The notes: a model not told the origin generated them from the sequence alone. A DNA stretch of 37,711 nt from Avimonoglobus sp965151315 (GCA_965151315.1 CBCTZG010000024.1:1-37711); one strand, 5' to 3'. Shown: positions 8,001 through 15,525, numbered from the stretch's first letter. Translations and numbers: made by a program.

Positions 8001-8212
8001 AAGCGGAAACTATCCCGCAGACGGTAAAGCCCGTCTTCTGCCGGCTCCAGCTTGTCAGCCAATTCCGCACGCCACGCCGGATGGGTGAAATCTCCGGTTC
8101 CTAAAAGGCCGATCCCCTTTTTCCGGGCCCAGAGCTCTAAATATTCCGGCACGCCCTTCGCACTGGTCGCCCGGGAATATTTAGAATGGATATGTAAATC
8201 CGCAATATACAT
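5051..8212 (-). CDS. EndoQ-like PHP nuclease fused to UvrD/Rep-family helicase
   Basis: This is a 1053-residue fusion started at the ATG at 8212, which follows GAGGG. Residues 1-400 are a PHP domain of the EndoQ (TIGR00375) type: DLHIHSKYSRA at the start, GTGDFTHP, HNVILLP, IPAHIWTPHFSLFG, SDAHSP, a Cys4 zinc knuckle (CGVC...CPVCGKK, about 273-296) and the closing PGYDGEYGKI. The rest is a superfamily 1A helicase: Q motif LNAEQKKAV, Walker A AGPGTGKTKT (about 480), DEFQD (about 642), GDPDQSIYGFRGAD, KNYRS, TFHGAKGLEF and LLYVGMTRAREQL. The final QMSLFD resembles a sliding-clamp binding peptide. EndoQ enzymes cut DNA 5' of deaminated bases, so a repair enzyme that nicks and then unwinds is a reasonable inference. 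Metal-binding and ATPase residues all look intact. Confidence 0.9.
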   Translation of the reverse strand: MYIADLHIHSKYSRATSAKGVPEYLELWARKKGIGLLGTGDFTHPAWRAELADKLEPAEDGLYRLRDSFRLSENTAGEDDRPRFVISGEISSIYKKNGKVRKVHNVILLPSLEKANVLSRKLETIGNIYSDGRPILGLDSRDLLEITLESCPEAIFIPAHIWTPHFSLFGAFSGFDTIAECFGDLTPYIHALETGLSSDPAMNWRLSALDGYCLVSNSDAHSPNKLGREANLLDTALSYAALRQAIETGEGFAGTIEFFPEEGKYHLDGHRKCGVCLMPSETIAYDGKCPVCGKKITVGVSHRVEELADRPEGYRPENPAHFESLVPLQEVIAASTGISAAGKKAEAQYEAMLAALGPEFYILREAPIEDIRRVMGPCVAEGIRRLRAGQVDRTPGYDGEYGKISLLSSADIESLNGQFCLFAEEADAPANTKKGPARSVKKQKNGEGQPSASILTDLNAEQKKAVEAKNAVVAVIAGPGTGKTKTLIARIADLIENQGADPGEITAVTFTTQAAGELRERLREHFGSKKIAGQFCIGTFHSICLAMLAEKKKKPSLVDSCTAAEFAQAIIDDMGISVNARKFLQAVSAKKNGQALRDIPETAFTAYQESLARNQLLDFDDLLLAGLEIAKTPDRRFTHILVDEFQDMNAVQLRLVQAWHQSGKSLFAIGDPDQSIYGFRGADGECFQKLCKLYPTLQEIRLEKNYRSVPAVLGCALPLISNNPGAQRKLEPQRRESGAAVLYQAESDLSEGIFIAKEINKIVGGMDMLDAQDLGAQTENPRAFGFADIAVLYRTHRQARLLESCLQKEGIPYIVTGREELLEDAVVRGTIAFFRSLLNPADQQSCRLCLETIFHCPPDITEAVLQGRPDTWIRKTPHLQLWNVLRQEFIPKIKKESPMKILEDWQSRDGIPVSEGISRLINIAVFYPDMRSFLDNLLLGTESDISRSGGSYTGEAVRLMTFHGAKGLEFPVVFLSGMKQGCIPLEAGKYPVNLEEERRLLYVGMTRAREQLIMVCGKQDPSPFLKEIPRKAYTLYMDRRKKIPAGKQMSLFD

Positions 8213-8256
8213 GCTTTTCCCTCTTTTCGACAAAATATCCTGCAATCTATATTTGT

Positions 8257-8285
8257 ATCATACCATATTCCATATGCTCGGTCAA
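8257..8285 (-). promoter_or_regulatory. Sigma-A promoter of the EndoQ-UvrD gene
   Basis: On the minus strand TTGACC (8285-8280) and TATGAT (8262-8257) are 17 bases apart, about 45 bases before the start at 8212. The -35 element directly abuts the terminator of the uronate operon. Confidence 0.75.
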
Positions 8286-8286
8286 G

Positions 8287-8314
8287 AAAAAAGCCTGCAA
8301 GCGCAGGCTTTTTT
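8287..8314 (-). terminator. Terminator of the uronate operon, abutting the uxaC stop codon
   Basis: A perfect stem (AAAAAAGCCTGC / GCAGGCTTTTTT) with loop GCTT on the transcribed strand. The hairpin begins immediately after the uxaC TAG. It separates the uronate operon from the EndoQ-UvrD promoter. Confidence 0.9.
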
Positions 8315-9682
8315 CTAAAACTGGAAATATTCTTTCGCGTTTTGATACGCGATCCCACGGATGATCTTCTCCAGCATTACCTCATCCCGGGGATATTCAC
8401 CGTTTTCTACCCATGTACCAACCAGGTTACATAAAATCCGCCGGAAATATTCATGCCGCGGATAGGAAACAAAGCTCCGGGAATCGGTCAGCATGCCGAC
8501 AAACCGGCTCAAAAGCCCTAAATTGGCAAGGGCTTTCATTTGCTCCTCCATCCCGTCCCGCTGATCGTTGAACCACCAGCCGGAGCCAAGCTGGATCTTT
8601 CCGGGGATTCCCCCGCCCTGGAAATTTCCCAGCATTGTTGCCAGCACATAATTGTCCTTAGGGTTTAGGGAATACAAAATTGTGCGGGGCAGCAGATCCT
8701 CTGTTTCCAGCGTGTCCAAAAGCCTGGAAAGATTTTGCGCTACCGCATAGTCGCCGATGGAATCAAAGCCGGTATCCGGCCCGATGGCCTGGAACATCCG
8801 TGTGTTATTGTTGCGGATCGCGCCCATGTGGATCTGCATTGTCCAGCCTAGGCGGGCATATTCCCGGCCGCAGTGCAGAATGACCGCCGTCCGGTAAACA
8901 TTAGCTTCCTCTGCTGTCAGCCGGCCGCCGTTTTGTTTCTTTTCCAATACAGCGGCTGGATCTCCCTCTGCGAAGGGCACCCAGGACACGCCGTGATCCG
9001 CCAGCCGGCAGCCATTTTCATGGAAATACTGGATCCGCTGGCTGATGGCCTTTAACAGCGCGTCGAAGCTGTCCGCGCCGGTTTGCTGCAAATAGTCCAA
9101 AAAGCCGTCCTTTTCAATTTCCACCAGCTTATCCGGCCGGAAGGTCGGCAGCACTTTCGTGGAAAAGCCGTCGTTTTTGATTTGTTTATGCCAGGCCAGA
9201 TCATCCATGGGGTCGTCGGTGGTACAAATCACTTCTACATTGGATTTCTTAATCAGCGCCTTTGCCCGGAAATCATCCTGGCTTAACAGGCTGTTGCAGG
9301 TATCCCAGATTTCCTTTGCTGTCGCGGGGGACAGGGTCTTTTTAATCCCAAAATACCGGGAAAGCTCTAGATGCGTCCAGTGGTACAGCGGATTGCCGAT
9401 CAGGTACGGCATGGTTTCCGCCCACTTTACAAATTTTTCCCAGTCGTCCGCCTTGCCTGTAATGTACTGCTCATCAACGCCGTTGGAGCGCATCTGCCGC
9501 CATTTATAATGATCGCCGCCCAAAAAGACGTCAAAGGCATTTTTGAACTGATAATTTTCCGCGATCTGCCGGGGGCTTAAATGGCAGTGGTAGTCAATGA
9601 TCGGCATATCTTTGGCATAATCAAAAAATAAATGCTTTGCCGTTTCGTTGTGCAGCATGAAATCATCGTTTATAAAAGCCAT
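8315..9682 (-). CDS. uxaC: Glucuronate (uronate) isomerase
   Basis: The 455-residue protein converts D-glucuronate to D-fructuronate (and galacturonate to tagaturonate), the first cytoplasmic step of hexuronate breakdown. The N-terminus has the amidohydrolase-type metal site DYHCHLSPRQIAEN. Other family blocks are ETMPYLIGNPLYHWTHLEL, EVICTTDDP, TFRPDK, GWTMQIHMGA, GGGIPGKIQLGSGWWFNDQ and GMLTDSRSFVSYPRHEYFRR. Length matches the family (about 470 in E. coli). The ATG at 9682 is chosen because GGGAGGAG lies just upstream. It is the last gene of the operon, 14 bases after the reductase gene. Confidence 0.97.
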   Translation of the reverse strand: MAFINDDFMLHNETAKHLFFDYAKDMPIIDYHCHLSPRQIAENYQFKNAFDVFLGGDHYKWRQMRSNGVDEQYITGKADDWEKFVKWAETMPYLIGNPLYHWTHLELSRYFGIKKTLSPATAKEIWDTCNSLLSQDDFRAKALIKKSNVEVICTTDDPMDDLAWHKQIKNDGFSTKVLPTFRPDKLVEIEKDGFLDYLQQTGADSFDALLKAISQRIQYFHENGCRLADHGVSWVPFAEGDPAAVLEKKQNGGRLTAEEANVYRTAVILHCGREYARLGWTMQIHMGAIRNNNTRMFQAIGPDTGFDSIGDYAVAQNLSRLLDTLETEDLLPRTILYSLNPKDNYVLATMLGNFQGGGIPGKIQLGSGWWFNDQRDGMEEQMKALANLGLLSRFVGMLTDSRSFVSYPRHEYFRRILCNLVGTWVENGEYPRDEVMLEKIIRGIAYQNAKEYFQF

Positions 9683-9696
9683 GGCTGCTCCTCCCA

Positions 9697-10551
9697 TCAA
9701 ACGCCGCTATAGGCGGAAAATCCACCGTCAACCGGGACAACGACGCCGTTTACAAAACCAGACGCCTGTTCGTTAACCAGCCACAAAAGCGTCCCGACCA
9801 GTTCCTCCGCTTCGCCAAACCGTCCCATCGGGGTGGCGGCTAAAATTTTCTCAGTTCTGGGGGTGGGCTGACCGTTTTCATCAAATAGCAGCCCCCGGTT
9901 TTGATCTGTTACAAAAAATCCCGGCGCGATGGCGTTTACCCGTACGCCCATTTTGGAAAAATGCACTGCCAGCCACTGGGTAAAGTTCGAGACAGCCGCC
10001 TTCGCGCCGCTGTAGGCGGGGATCTTGGTTAATGGGCAAAACGCGTTCATCGAGGAAATATTAATGATGGTTCCAGCCTTTGCCTTCGCCATATCCTTTG
10101 CGAACACCTGGGTAGGCAGCAGCGTTCCCAAAAAGTTCAGGTTAAACACAAACTCTATCCCATCCGGATCTAAATCAAAAAAGGTGATCAGCTCCTGATT
10201 GTCAGCAAGATCCGCTTCTTCCAAATATTCCTTGGCGGTTGTCCCTTTAGGATGATTCCCCCCGGCACCGTTAATCAAAATATCGCAGGCGCCAAAGTCT
10301 TTCATAATCTCTTCCCGGCAGGCCTTTAGCTCATCCGGCTTTAATACGTTGGCAGCATAGCCCTTGGCGGTTCCGCCGTTTTGGCAAATGTCGTCCGCCA
10401 CCTTCTGAGCCGCTTCCCTGCGCAGGTCCAGCACGGCAATTTTCGCCCCGCACTGTCCCAAGGCACGGGCAAACATTCCACACAAAACACCGCCGCCGCC
10501 CGTAACAACAACGACCTTCCCCTGTAAATCCAAATTAAATGGCAGCTTCAT
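9697..10551 (-). CDS. uxuB: SDR-family D-mannonate oxidoreductase (fructuronate reductase), YjmF/UxuB type
   Basis: This 284-residue short-chain dehydrogenase has the nucleotide-binding motif TGGGGVLCGMFA near residue 18, NGAGG (about 95), a catalytic Ser in NISSMNAF and the Tyr-Lys pair in YSGAK. It ends VDGGFSAYSGV, typical of the family. Its place between uxuA and uxaC indicates reduction of D-fructuronate to D-mannonate, as for the SDR-type UxuB (YjmF) of Bacillus. That enzyme is unrelated to the long-chain UxuB of E. coli. Only three bases separate it from uxuA. Confidence 0.88.
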   Translation of the reverse strand: MKLPFNLDLQGKVVVVTGGGGVLCGMFARALGQCGAKIAVLDLRREAAQKVADDICQNGGTAKGYAANVLKPDELKACREEIMKDFGACDILINGAGGNHPKGTTAKEYLEEADLADNQELITFFDLDPDGIEFVFNLNFLGTLLPTQVFAKDMAKAKAGTIINISSMNAFCPLTKIPAYSGAKAAVSNFTQWLAVHFSKMGVRVNAIAPGFFVTDQNRGLLFDENGQPTPRTEKILAATPMGRFGEAEELVGTLLWLVNEQASGFVNGVVVPVDGGFSAYSGV

Positions 10552-10554
10552 GGT

Positions 10555-11595
10555 TCATCCTCCAATCTTTTCTAAGGTTTCCCAAATTCCGTTGATATAA
10601 ACAGCGCCTAAGGCACGGTCATACAGGCCATAGCCCGGCCGCCCCGTTTCGCCCCAGATCATCCGTCCGTGATCCGGCCGGACATAGCCTGAAAAGCCGG
10701 TATCGTGATAGGCCTTCATAATCTTAACAATATCCAGAGAACCGCATTCTGATTTATGCGCCGCTTCCTCAAAGGATTTTTCACCAGTAATTTTGATGTT
10801 GCGCACATGGGCGAAGTGGATCCGGTCCGCGAATTCATAAATCATATCCACAATATCATTGTCCGGCGAAACGCCTAAGGAACCGCTGCACAACGTCAGC
10901 CCGTTATATTTGCTGTCATAGAGCTTTAAAAACCGCCGGATATTTTCTTTATTGGTAATGATCCTGGGCAGACCAAAAATCCCCCATGGCGGATCGTCGG
11001 GATGGATCGCCATCTTAACGCCCACCTCTTCTGCAACTTTGATGACCCGGTCCAGGAAATATTTCAGATTATTCCAGAGATCTTCCTCCGTAATTGACTG
11101 ATACTTTTCCAGCAGCGCCTTCATACCGTCCTTGGTATAGCTCGCGTCCCACCCCGGCAGCGACAAATCCCCGGTCAAGGGATTCATCGCCTGCACAGTT
11201 TCCTCTTGATAAATCAACGCGTTAGAGCCGTCCGGCAGCGGATGGGCCAACTCGGAGCGGGTCCAGTCAAATACCGGCATGAAGTTGTAGCAAACGCAGT
11301 CAATGCCAGCCTTTGCCAGATTCCGCAGGGTTGTGCAGTAGTTGTCAATATAGCGGTCACGGTCACCGTCGCCGGTTTTGATATCTTCATGAACCGGTAC
11401 GCTCTCAATGACGGAAAGCTCCAAGCCTGCCGCCCCGACTTCGCCCTTTAACGCCATGATCCGCTCAAGCGGCCAAGCCTCCCCCACGGGAATATCATAA
11501 ATCGCAGAAACGATCCCCTGCATACCAGGGATCTGGCGGATCTTCTCCAAGGTAACAGGATCGTCCTTCCCGTACCACCGAAATGTCATTTTCAT
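10555..11595 (-). CDS. uxuA: Mannonate dehydratase
   Basis: The 346-residue protein dehydrates D-mannonate to 2-keto-3-deoxy-D-gluconate. It starts MKMTFRWYGKDDPVTLEKIRQIPGM, the characteristic UxuA N-terminus, and contains CYNFMPVFDWTRSEL, KMAIHPDDPPWGIFGLPRII, LTLCSGSLG (metal Cys), HFAHVRNIK and YVRPDHGRMIWGE with its metal His and Asp. The length matches the shorter Gram-positive form. A four-base overlap with the upstream gene (ATGA) suggests translational coupling. The enzymes for the next steps (KDG kinase and KDPG aldolase) are not in the window. Confidence 0.97.
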   Translation of the reverse strand: MKMTFRWYGKDDPVTLEKIRQIPGMQGIVSAIYDIPVGEAWPLERIMALKGEVGAAGLELSVIESVPVHEDIKTGDGDRDRYIDNYCTTLRNLAKAGIDCVCYNFMPVFDWTRSELAHPLPDGSNALIYQEETVQAMNPLTGDLSLPGWDASYTKDGMKALLEKYQSITEEDLWNNLKYFLDRVIKVAEEVGVKMAIHPDDPPWGIFGLPRIITNKENIRRFLKLYDSKYNGLTLCSGSLGVSPDNDIVDMIYEFADRIHFAHVRNIKITGEKSFEEAAHKSECGSLDIVKIMKAYHDTGFSGYVRPDHGRMIWGETGRPGYGLYDRALGAVYINGIWETLEKIGG

Positions 11596-12593
11596 AGCTT
11601 GATTTCCTTTCCGCCCGCTTTAGCGCTTTCATAAAAGGCAAAGAGGGCCTCCATTGTATTGATGCCGTCTGCCAGGCTGATATATCTGCCGCCGGCGGCA
11701 AGGCTTTGGTAAAACTGGCTGATTACATATTGATGTCCAACGCCCCAATACCGTTTCCCAGGCGTATCCATATCGTCACTGGCGACTACCTCTGCAGTAT
11801 CCGCGATTTTATACAGACGGTTATCCGCATACCGCAGCAGCGCGTTTTCAAATTCCAGCTCAATCCGGAACGGCTTGTTCGTATCATAGGCGTTGGTAGC
11901 GTAAAAACAGGCCCTTACCCCGCCCGGCAGAGTCAAAAGCCCATCGGCGGTATCCTCCACTTCAATAATCCCGTCTAAGTACTTTGTGGATATGCTGGCC
12001 CGGACGGACTGGATCCCGCCGCCCAAATAGCTGAACAGATCAATCAGATGTACTGCCTGGTTGATTAATACGCCGCCGCCCTCTTGGGTCCAGGTTCCCC
12101 GCCACGCGCCGGAGCGGTAATAGGCCGCGTCCCGGTGCCAGGTCATTGCGCCCTCGATCCCCACAAGTTTTCCCAGGGCCGGGTCGTCCGCTGTGGCTTT
12201 TAGCGCTTGAATTGCCGCGTTCGTTCGATTTTGGAGCATTAGGCAGACCCTTCTGCCCGTCAAGGCCTGAGTCTGCTGGATTTGAGCCAACTCGTCCCGG
12301 TTCATAGCCGCCGGCTTTTCTAAAACCACATCTTTTCCCGCTTCCATTGCCCGAACAGCCATTTCCTTATGCAGATAATGGGGCGTGCAAATATGGATAA
12401 CGTCAATCTTTGGGTCGTTTACGGCAGCTTGATAATCAGCATAGGTCAAAACATCATATTTTTCCCGGCATAAGGAAAGCTTATCCGCGTCAGAATCGCA
12501 GACAGCATACAGTCTTGCGTGGTCTGCCCGCGCAACCGCTTCCGCGTGGATAGGGCCAATGGCCCCATATCCTACGATACACGCGTTTTTCAT
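11592..12593 (-). CDS. Gfo/Idh/MocA-family oxidoreductase, copy 1
   Basis: A 333-residue NAD(P)-dependent dehydrogenase. The Rossmann motif GYGAIGPIHAEAV is at the start, the catalytic-type EKP (VVLEKPAAMN) near residue 95, and GGGVLINQAVHLIDL near 175 supplies the active-site His. The family oxidises or reduces sugars and cyclitols, often at C3 of glucosides. The substrate cannot be read from sequence. It lies 12 bases after a TIM-barrel epimerase gene and overlaps uxuA, which argues that its product feeds the uronate route. Start: ATG preceded by AAGGGAG. Confidence 0.9.
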   Translation of the reverse strand: MKNACIVGYGAIGPIHAEAVARADHARLYAVCDSDADKLSLCREKYDVLTYADYQAAVNDPKIDVIHICTPHYLHKEMAVRAMEAGKDVVLEKPAAMNRDELAQIQQTQALTGRRVCLMLQNRTNAAIQALKATADDPALGKLVGIEGAMTWHRDAAYYRSGAWRGTWTQEGGGVLINQAVHLIDLFSYLGGGIQSVRASISTKYLDGIIEVEDTADGLLTLPGGVRACFYATNAYDTNKPFRIELEFENALLRYADNRLYKIADTAEVVASDDMDTPGKRYWGVGHQYVISQFYQSLAAGGRYISLADGINTMEALFAFYESAKAGGKEIKL

Positions 12594-12605
12594 AGTGCTT
12601 CTCCC

Positions 12606-13364
12606 TTACTTAAACCCTTTTTGCGTCAAGGCTTTATAGCTGATTGCCAGGCTCTCAAAGGGATCTCTGCGGCATACGTCTTGCTCCACTAAAGCCCAGC
12701 GTACGCCAGCCTCCCGGCAGGCCGGGATGATCTGATCCCAATCCAGGTTACCCTCGGTAACCTCCGCCATGACAACTTGGTCCTTGATAATCGCCAAATC
12801 CTTAAAATGTACGCAAACGGCCCGTTCGCCCATTTTTTGAATGTACTCCGCAGGGTTCAGCCCGGCAAAGGCCAGCCAATAGGTGTCCACGATAAAGGAG
12901 AACTCTCCGTATTCCAGGAAATAGTCCATCACAAATTTCCCGTCAACCTTTTCGAATTCAAAGGCATGGTTATGGTACGCAAAGGTGATCCCCGCGGCTT
13001 TAAGCCCAGCGTTAATCCTGTTCATCCGATTGATAAAATCCATAATACTGTCTTTTGTAAATGTCCGCAGCTCGCCGGGCATAGAACCTAGGCCCGCGAT
13101 ATCGCAGCCCAGTGTTTTATGGAATTCGATTTCCCCGGCCAGGTCTTCCTCATAATTCGTCAATCCCCGGTGGGTACAAGAAACGGCCATCCCGTACTGG
13201 TCGCAGATTTCTTTCAGATCAGCCGCCGGAATAGGGCCGACAGCAGAGATCTGTACCTGCTTGTAACCGATTTCCTGTAATTTTTTCATGCTTTGCGCAA
13301 AATCTTCTTTGGTCTGGCAAAAATCCCGAAGGGTATAAAGCTGCGCGCCGATTCTCTGATCCAT
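12606..13364 (-). CDS. TIM-barrel sugar phosphate isomerase/epimerase family protein, copy 1
   Basis: A 252-residue AP-endonuclease-2 type TIM barrel (xylose isomerase-like fold). It starts MDQRIGAQLYTLRDF and contains YHNHAFEF, VDTYWLAFAGLNPAEYI and VHFKDL, the metal-binding arrangement of this family. Members isomerise, epimerise or eliminate keto-sugars and keto-cyclitols. The pairing with dehydrogenases on both sides resembles E. coli YcjR (a 3-keto-glycoside epimerase) with YcjS, but this is context only. The start at 13364 follows GAGGAGG; upstream in-frame codons overlap that site. Confidence 0.88.
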   Translation of the reverse strand: MDQRIGAQLYTLRDFCQTKEDFAQSMKKLQEIGYKQVQISAVGPIPAADLKEICDQYGMAVSCTHRGLTNYEEDLAGEIEFHKTLGCDIAGLGSMPGELRTFTKDSIMDFINRMNRINAGLKAAGITFAYHNHAFEFEKVDGKFVMDYFLEYGEFSFIVDTYWLAFAGLNPAEYIQKMGERAVCVHFKDLAIIKDQVVMAEVTEGNLDWDQIIPACREAGVRWALVEQDVCRRDPFESLAISYKALTQKGFK

Positions 13365-13381
13365 GTTTGTTTCCTCCTCAA

Positions 13382-14542
13382 TCAATATGTATTTTCCGTA
13401 GAAGCAGTTACCTGCCGTTCTTCTTTAACAACCTTAGAATTCCGGATCTTTTCCTGCAGGATCCGATAAAAATCGTCATGCGGGAAGTTTTTCACATCTG
13501 CCCAGCCATTGGTCCAGGCGGAATAATGGATCGCATTGGAGATCGTCAAACCCCGTATGCCTTCTTCGCCTGGCGCCAGCAGCGGTGTACCCTCCAAAAT
13601 GGCCTTTGTAAAGTTTTGGAGAATCCCCACATGCTGCGGCCCGCCGCTGGAATCCGCCGGGACCTGGCAATCCCACCATTCCGGCCGGCCAAATACTTCT
13701 TTGTTTCTCGCGTTAAATTCCCGCTCGGATTCTGTATTGCGCTTGAACCGGATTTTATTGTCTTCCACGACGATCATACCCATGTCGCAGGAAATCTCTA
13801 AGTGATTGATTCCCGGGGCTTCGCCGGTAGAAGTCACATACAGGCCCGTCATACCGTCGTTATACTGCATGAACGCCGTCACATCATCCTCTACCTCGAT
13901 ATTGTAATACTTCCCAAAGGAAACATGGGACATAATTTTATCCGGCATGCCAAACATCCACTGCCACAAATCCAGCTGATGGGGATTTTGATTGATCAGC
14001 GTGCCGCCCCCCTCTGTCCGCCAGGTAGAACGCCATGTGCAGCTGTCATGATAGAACTGGGGCCGGTACCAGTCAGTGATCATCCAGGCTACCCGCTTAA
14101 TTTTTCCCAGCTGGCCGGATTGCACAAGCTCCCGGATTTTCTGGTAAACCGGGTTAGTCCGCTGGTTGTACATGATACCAAAGACCTTGCCGGATTTTTC
14201 CGCCGCCGCGTTCATCTCCAGCACCTGCTTGGTATAAACGCCTGCAGGCTTCTCACACATTACATGGAGCCCCTTGGAAAAGGCCTCGATGGCTAACGGC
14301 GGATGGTCGTAATGCGGTACGGAAATAATGACCGCGTCCACCAGGCCGCTGTCAAACAATTCGCTTGCCGTTTCAAACAGCGCCGCATCCGGGAAATTTT
14401 TCGCGGCAAATTCTCTGGGCGCCTTTGCGATATCGCAGATCGCCGTCAGCCGCATATTGGGAACCTTCCCTCCAGTAATACTTTTCGCGTGCCCTGTTCC
14501 CATGTTTCCAAGGCCAATGATTCCTACTCGAACCTCATTCAT
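13382..14542 (-). CDS. Gfo/Idh/MocA-family oxidoreductase, copy 2
   Basis: A 386-residue dehydrogenase, longer than copy 1. It has the Rossmann motif GLGNMGTGHAKSI, VMCEKPAGV near residue 95, the tryptophan-rich DWYRPQFYHDSCTWRSTW and then EGGGTLINQNPHQLDL with the active-site His. The substrate is unknown. The start at 14542 is preferred over an upstream TTG because AAAGGA then has proper spacing. It overlaps the end of the upstream epimerase gene by 8 bases and is followed 17 bases later by epimerase copy 1, so the three are surely co-translated. Confidence 0.9.
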   Translation of the reverse strand: MNEVRVGIIGLGNMGTGHAKSITGGKVPNMRLTAICDIAKAPREFAAKNFPDAALFETASELFDSGLVDAVIISVPHYDHPPLAIEAFSKGLHVMCEKPAGVYTKQVLEMNAAAEKSGKVFGIMYNQRTNPVYQKIRELVQSGQLGKIKRVAWMITDWYRPQFYHDSCTWRSTWRTEGGGTLINQNPHQLDLWQWMFGMPDKIMSHVSFGKYYNIEVEDDVTAFMQYNDGMTGLYVTSTGEAPGINHLEISCDMGMIVVEDNKIRFKRNTESEREFNARNKEVFGRPEWWDCQVPADSSGGPQHVGILQNFTKAILEGTPLLAPGEEGIRGLTISNAIHYSAWTNGWADVKNFPHDDFYRILQEKIRNSKVVKEERQVTASTENTY

Positions 14543-15398
14543 GATTTTCAATCCTTTCTAATATTGTAATCAGCGCCTGATGGGCGCAGGTAAATTTGTC
14601 CGGTGTACTTTGCTCCAGATCCAGCATCTTATCATCAATTTCCAAATTGGCAAGACCGGTAAAGCTGCCCAGATGGGGCTCCAGGCTTAAAAACCCGCGG
14701 TAACCGCTGTCTGCCAGGTTTTGGATGATCTCCGGCACACCGCCTTCCCCGTAGCCTGCCGGCACCACCGTGCCGTCCGCCCGGGCGTCTTTGATGTGCA
14801 TATAGGCGATATAGGGCCGGAGCTTCTGGTACGCTTCCGGATAAACCGCCTGCCCGCACTGGACAAAATTTGCCGGATCAAACACGCAGCGGAGGTTAGG
14901 CGAGTCAATGGTCTGGACCAGCTCTAAGCAGCGGTCGGCTAAATCACCGTAAATGTCCTTTTCGTTTTCATGCAGCAGAATCACGTCCTCTGCTTCGGCC
15001 AGCTTAACCATCTCCCGCATCCGACGGAAAACCGCATCCCTGTACTTTCCATAATCCTCCCCTTTCGGCATAAAAAAGCTGAAAATCCGAATATATTTTG
15101 TGTCCAGCATTTTGGCCGTACGGATCACCCGTCTAAGCTTTTCCATGTGTGGCGCAAAGTCATCCGCAATATTGATCTTCCCGATGGGAGAGCCAATGGA
15201 TGAAGCCTGGATCCCATACTTCTCCATCTTTTTTTTCAACACAAGAACCTCGTCGTCCTCTAAATCGGCAATGTTCTTCCCATCAATGCCTCTGGGTTCA
15301 AAGTACCGGATACCCAGAGTATTTAAATGGGAAAACTGCTTTTCCACGTTTTCATCAATCTCGTCGGAAAATCCAGAAATCACAAATTGTTCTTCCAT
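14535..15398 (-). CDS. TIM-barrel sugar phosphate isomerase/epimerase family protein, copy 2
   Basis: A 287-residue TIM barrel and the first gene of divergon 1. It contains GFSDEIDENVEKQ at the start, SIGSPIGKI, LLHENEKDIYGD, CVFDPANFVQCG, MHIKDARADG and SLEPHLG, with the metal-binding Glu, His and Asp residues of the family. It is clearly different from copy 1 in its motif wording. The enzyme probably acts on a keto-sugar or sugar acid. The ATG at 15398 follows AAAGGA; the longer in-frame extension runs into the promoter. Confidence 0.88.
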   Translation of the reverse strand: MEEQFVISGFSDEIDENVEKQFSHLNTLGIRYFEPRGIDGKNIADLEDDEVLVLKKKMEKYGIQASSIGSPIGKINIADDFAPHMEKLRRVIRTAKMLDTKYIRIFSFFMPKGEDYGKYRDAVFRRMREMVKLAEAEDVILLHENEKDIYGDLADRCLELVQTIDSPNLRCVFDPANFVQCGQAVYPEAYQKLRPYIAYMHIKDARADGTVVPAGYGEGGVPEIIQNLADSGYRGFLSLEPHLGSFTGLANLEIDDKMLDLEQSTPDKFTCAHQALITILERIENHE

Positions 15399-15431
15399 GC
15401 AATCATCCTTTCTTGTATATGCTTTTTCTTT

Positions 15432-15460
15432 ATTATAGTACAAATATACGCAATTTTCTA
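15432..15460 (-). promoter_or_regulatory. Promoter of the uronate/epimerase operon
   Basis: On the minus strand a consensus TATAAT (15437-15432) has a poor -35 (TAGAAA, 17 bases upstream). A strong -10 with a weak -35 is expected where an AraC-type activator is needed. The operon from 15398 to 8315 has no other obvious promoter. Confidence 0.6.
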
Positions 15461-15464
15461 AATC

Positions 15465-15493
15465 TATATTGCTTAAAACATTGCATATATTGC
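15465..15493. promoter_or_regulatory. Candidate AraC-family operator repeats
   Basis: TATATTGC occurs at 15465-15472 and again at 15486-15493, exactly 21 bases apart (two helical turns), with another ATTGC between them at 15480. The repeats lie between the two divergent -10 elements, upstream of the weak operon promoter and over the -35 of the regulator promoter. Direct repeats of this spacing fit an AraC-family dimer. Confidence 0.45.
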
Positions 15494-15509
15494 GGTTTTA
15501 TGATATACT
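15481..15509 (+). promoter_or_regulatory. Promoter of the AraC-family regulator gene at 15526
   Basis: TTGCAT (15481-15486) and TATACT (15504-15509) are 17 bases apart, with the start codon 17 bases downstream of the -10, so the leader is very short. The -35 overlaps the candidate operator repeat, which suggests autoregulation. Confidence 0.65.
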
Positions 15510-15525
15510 AAATTTGAGGTGGAAT

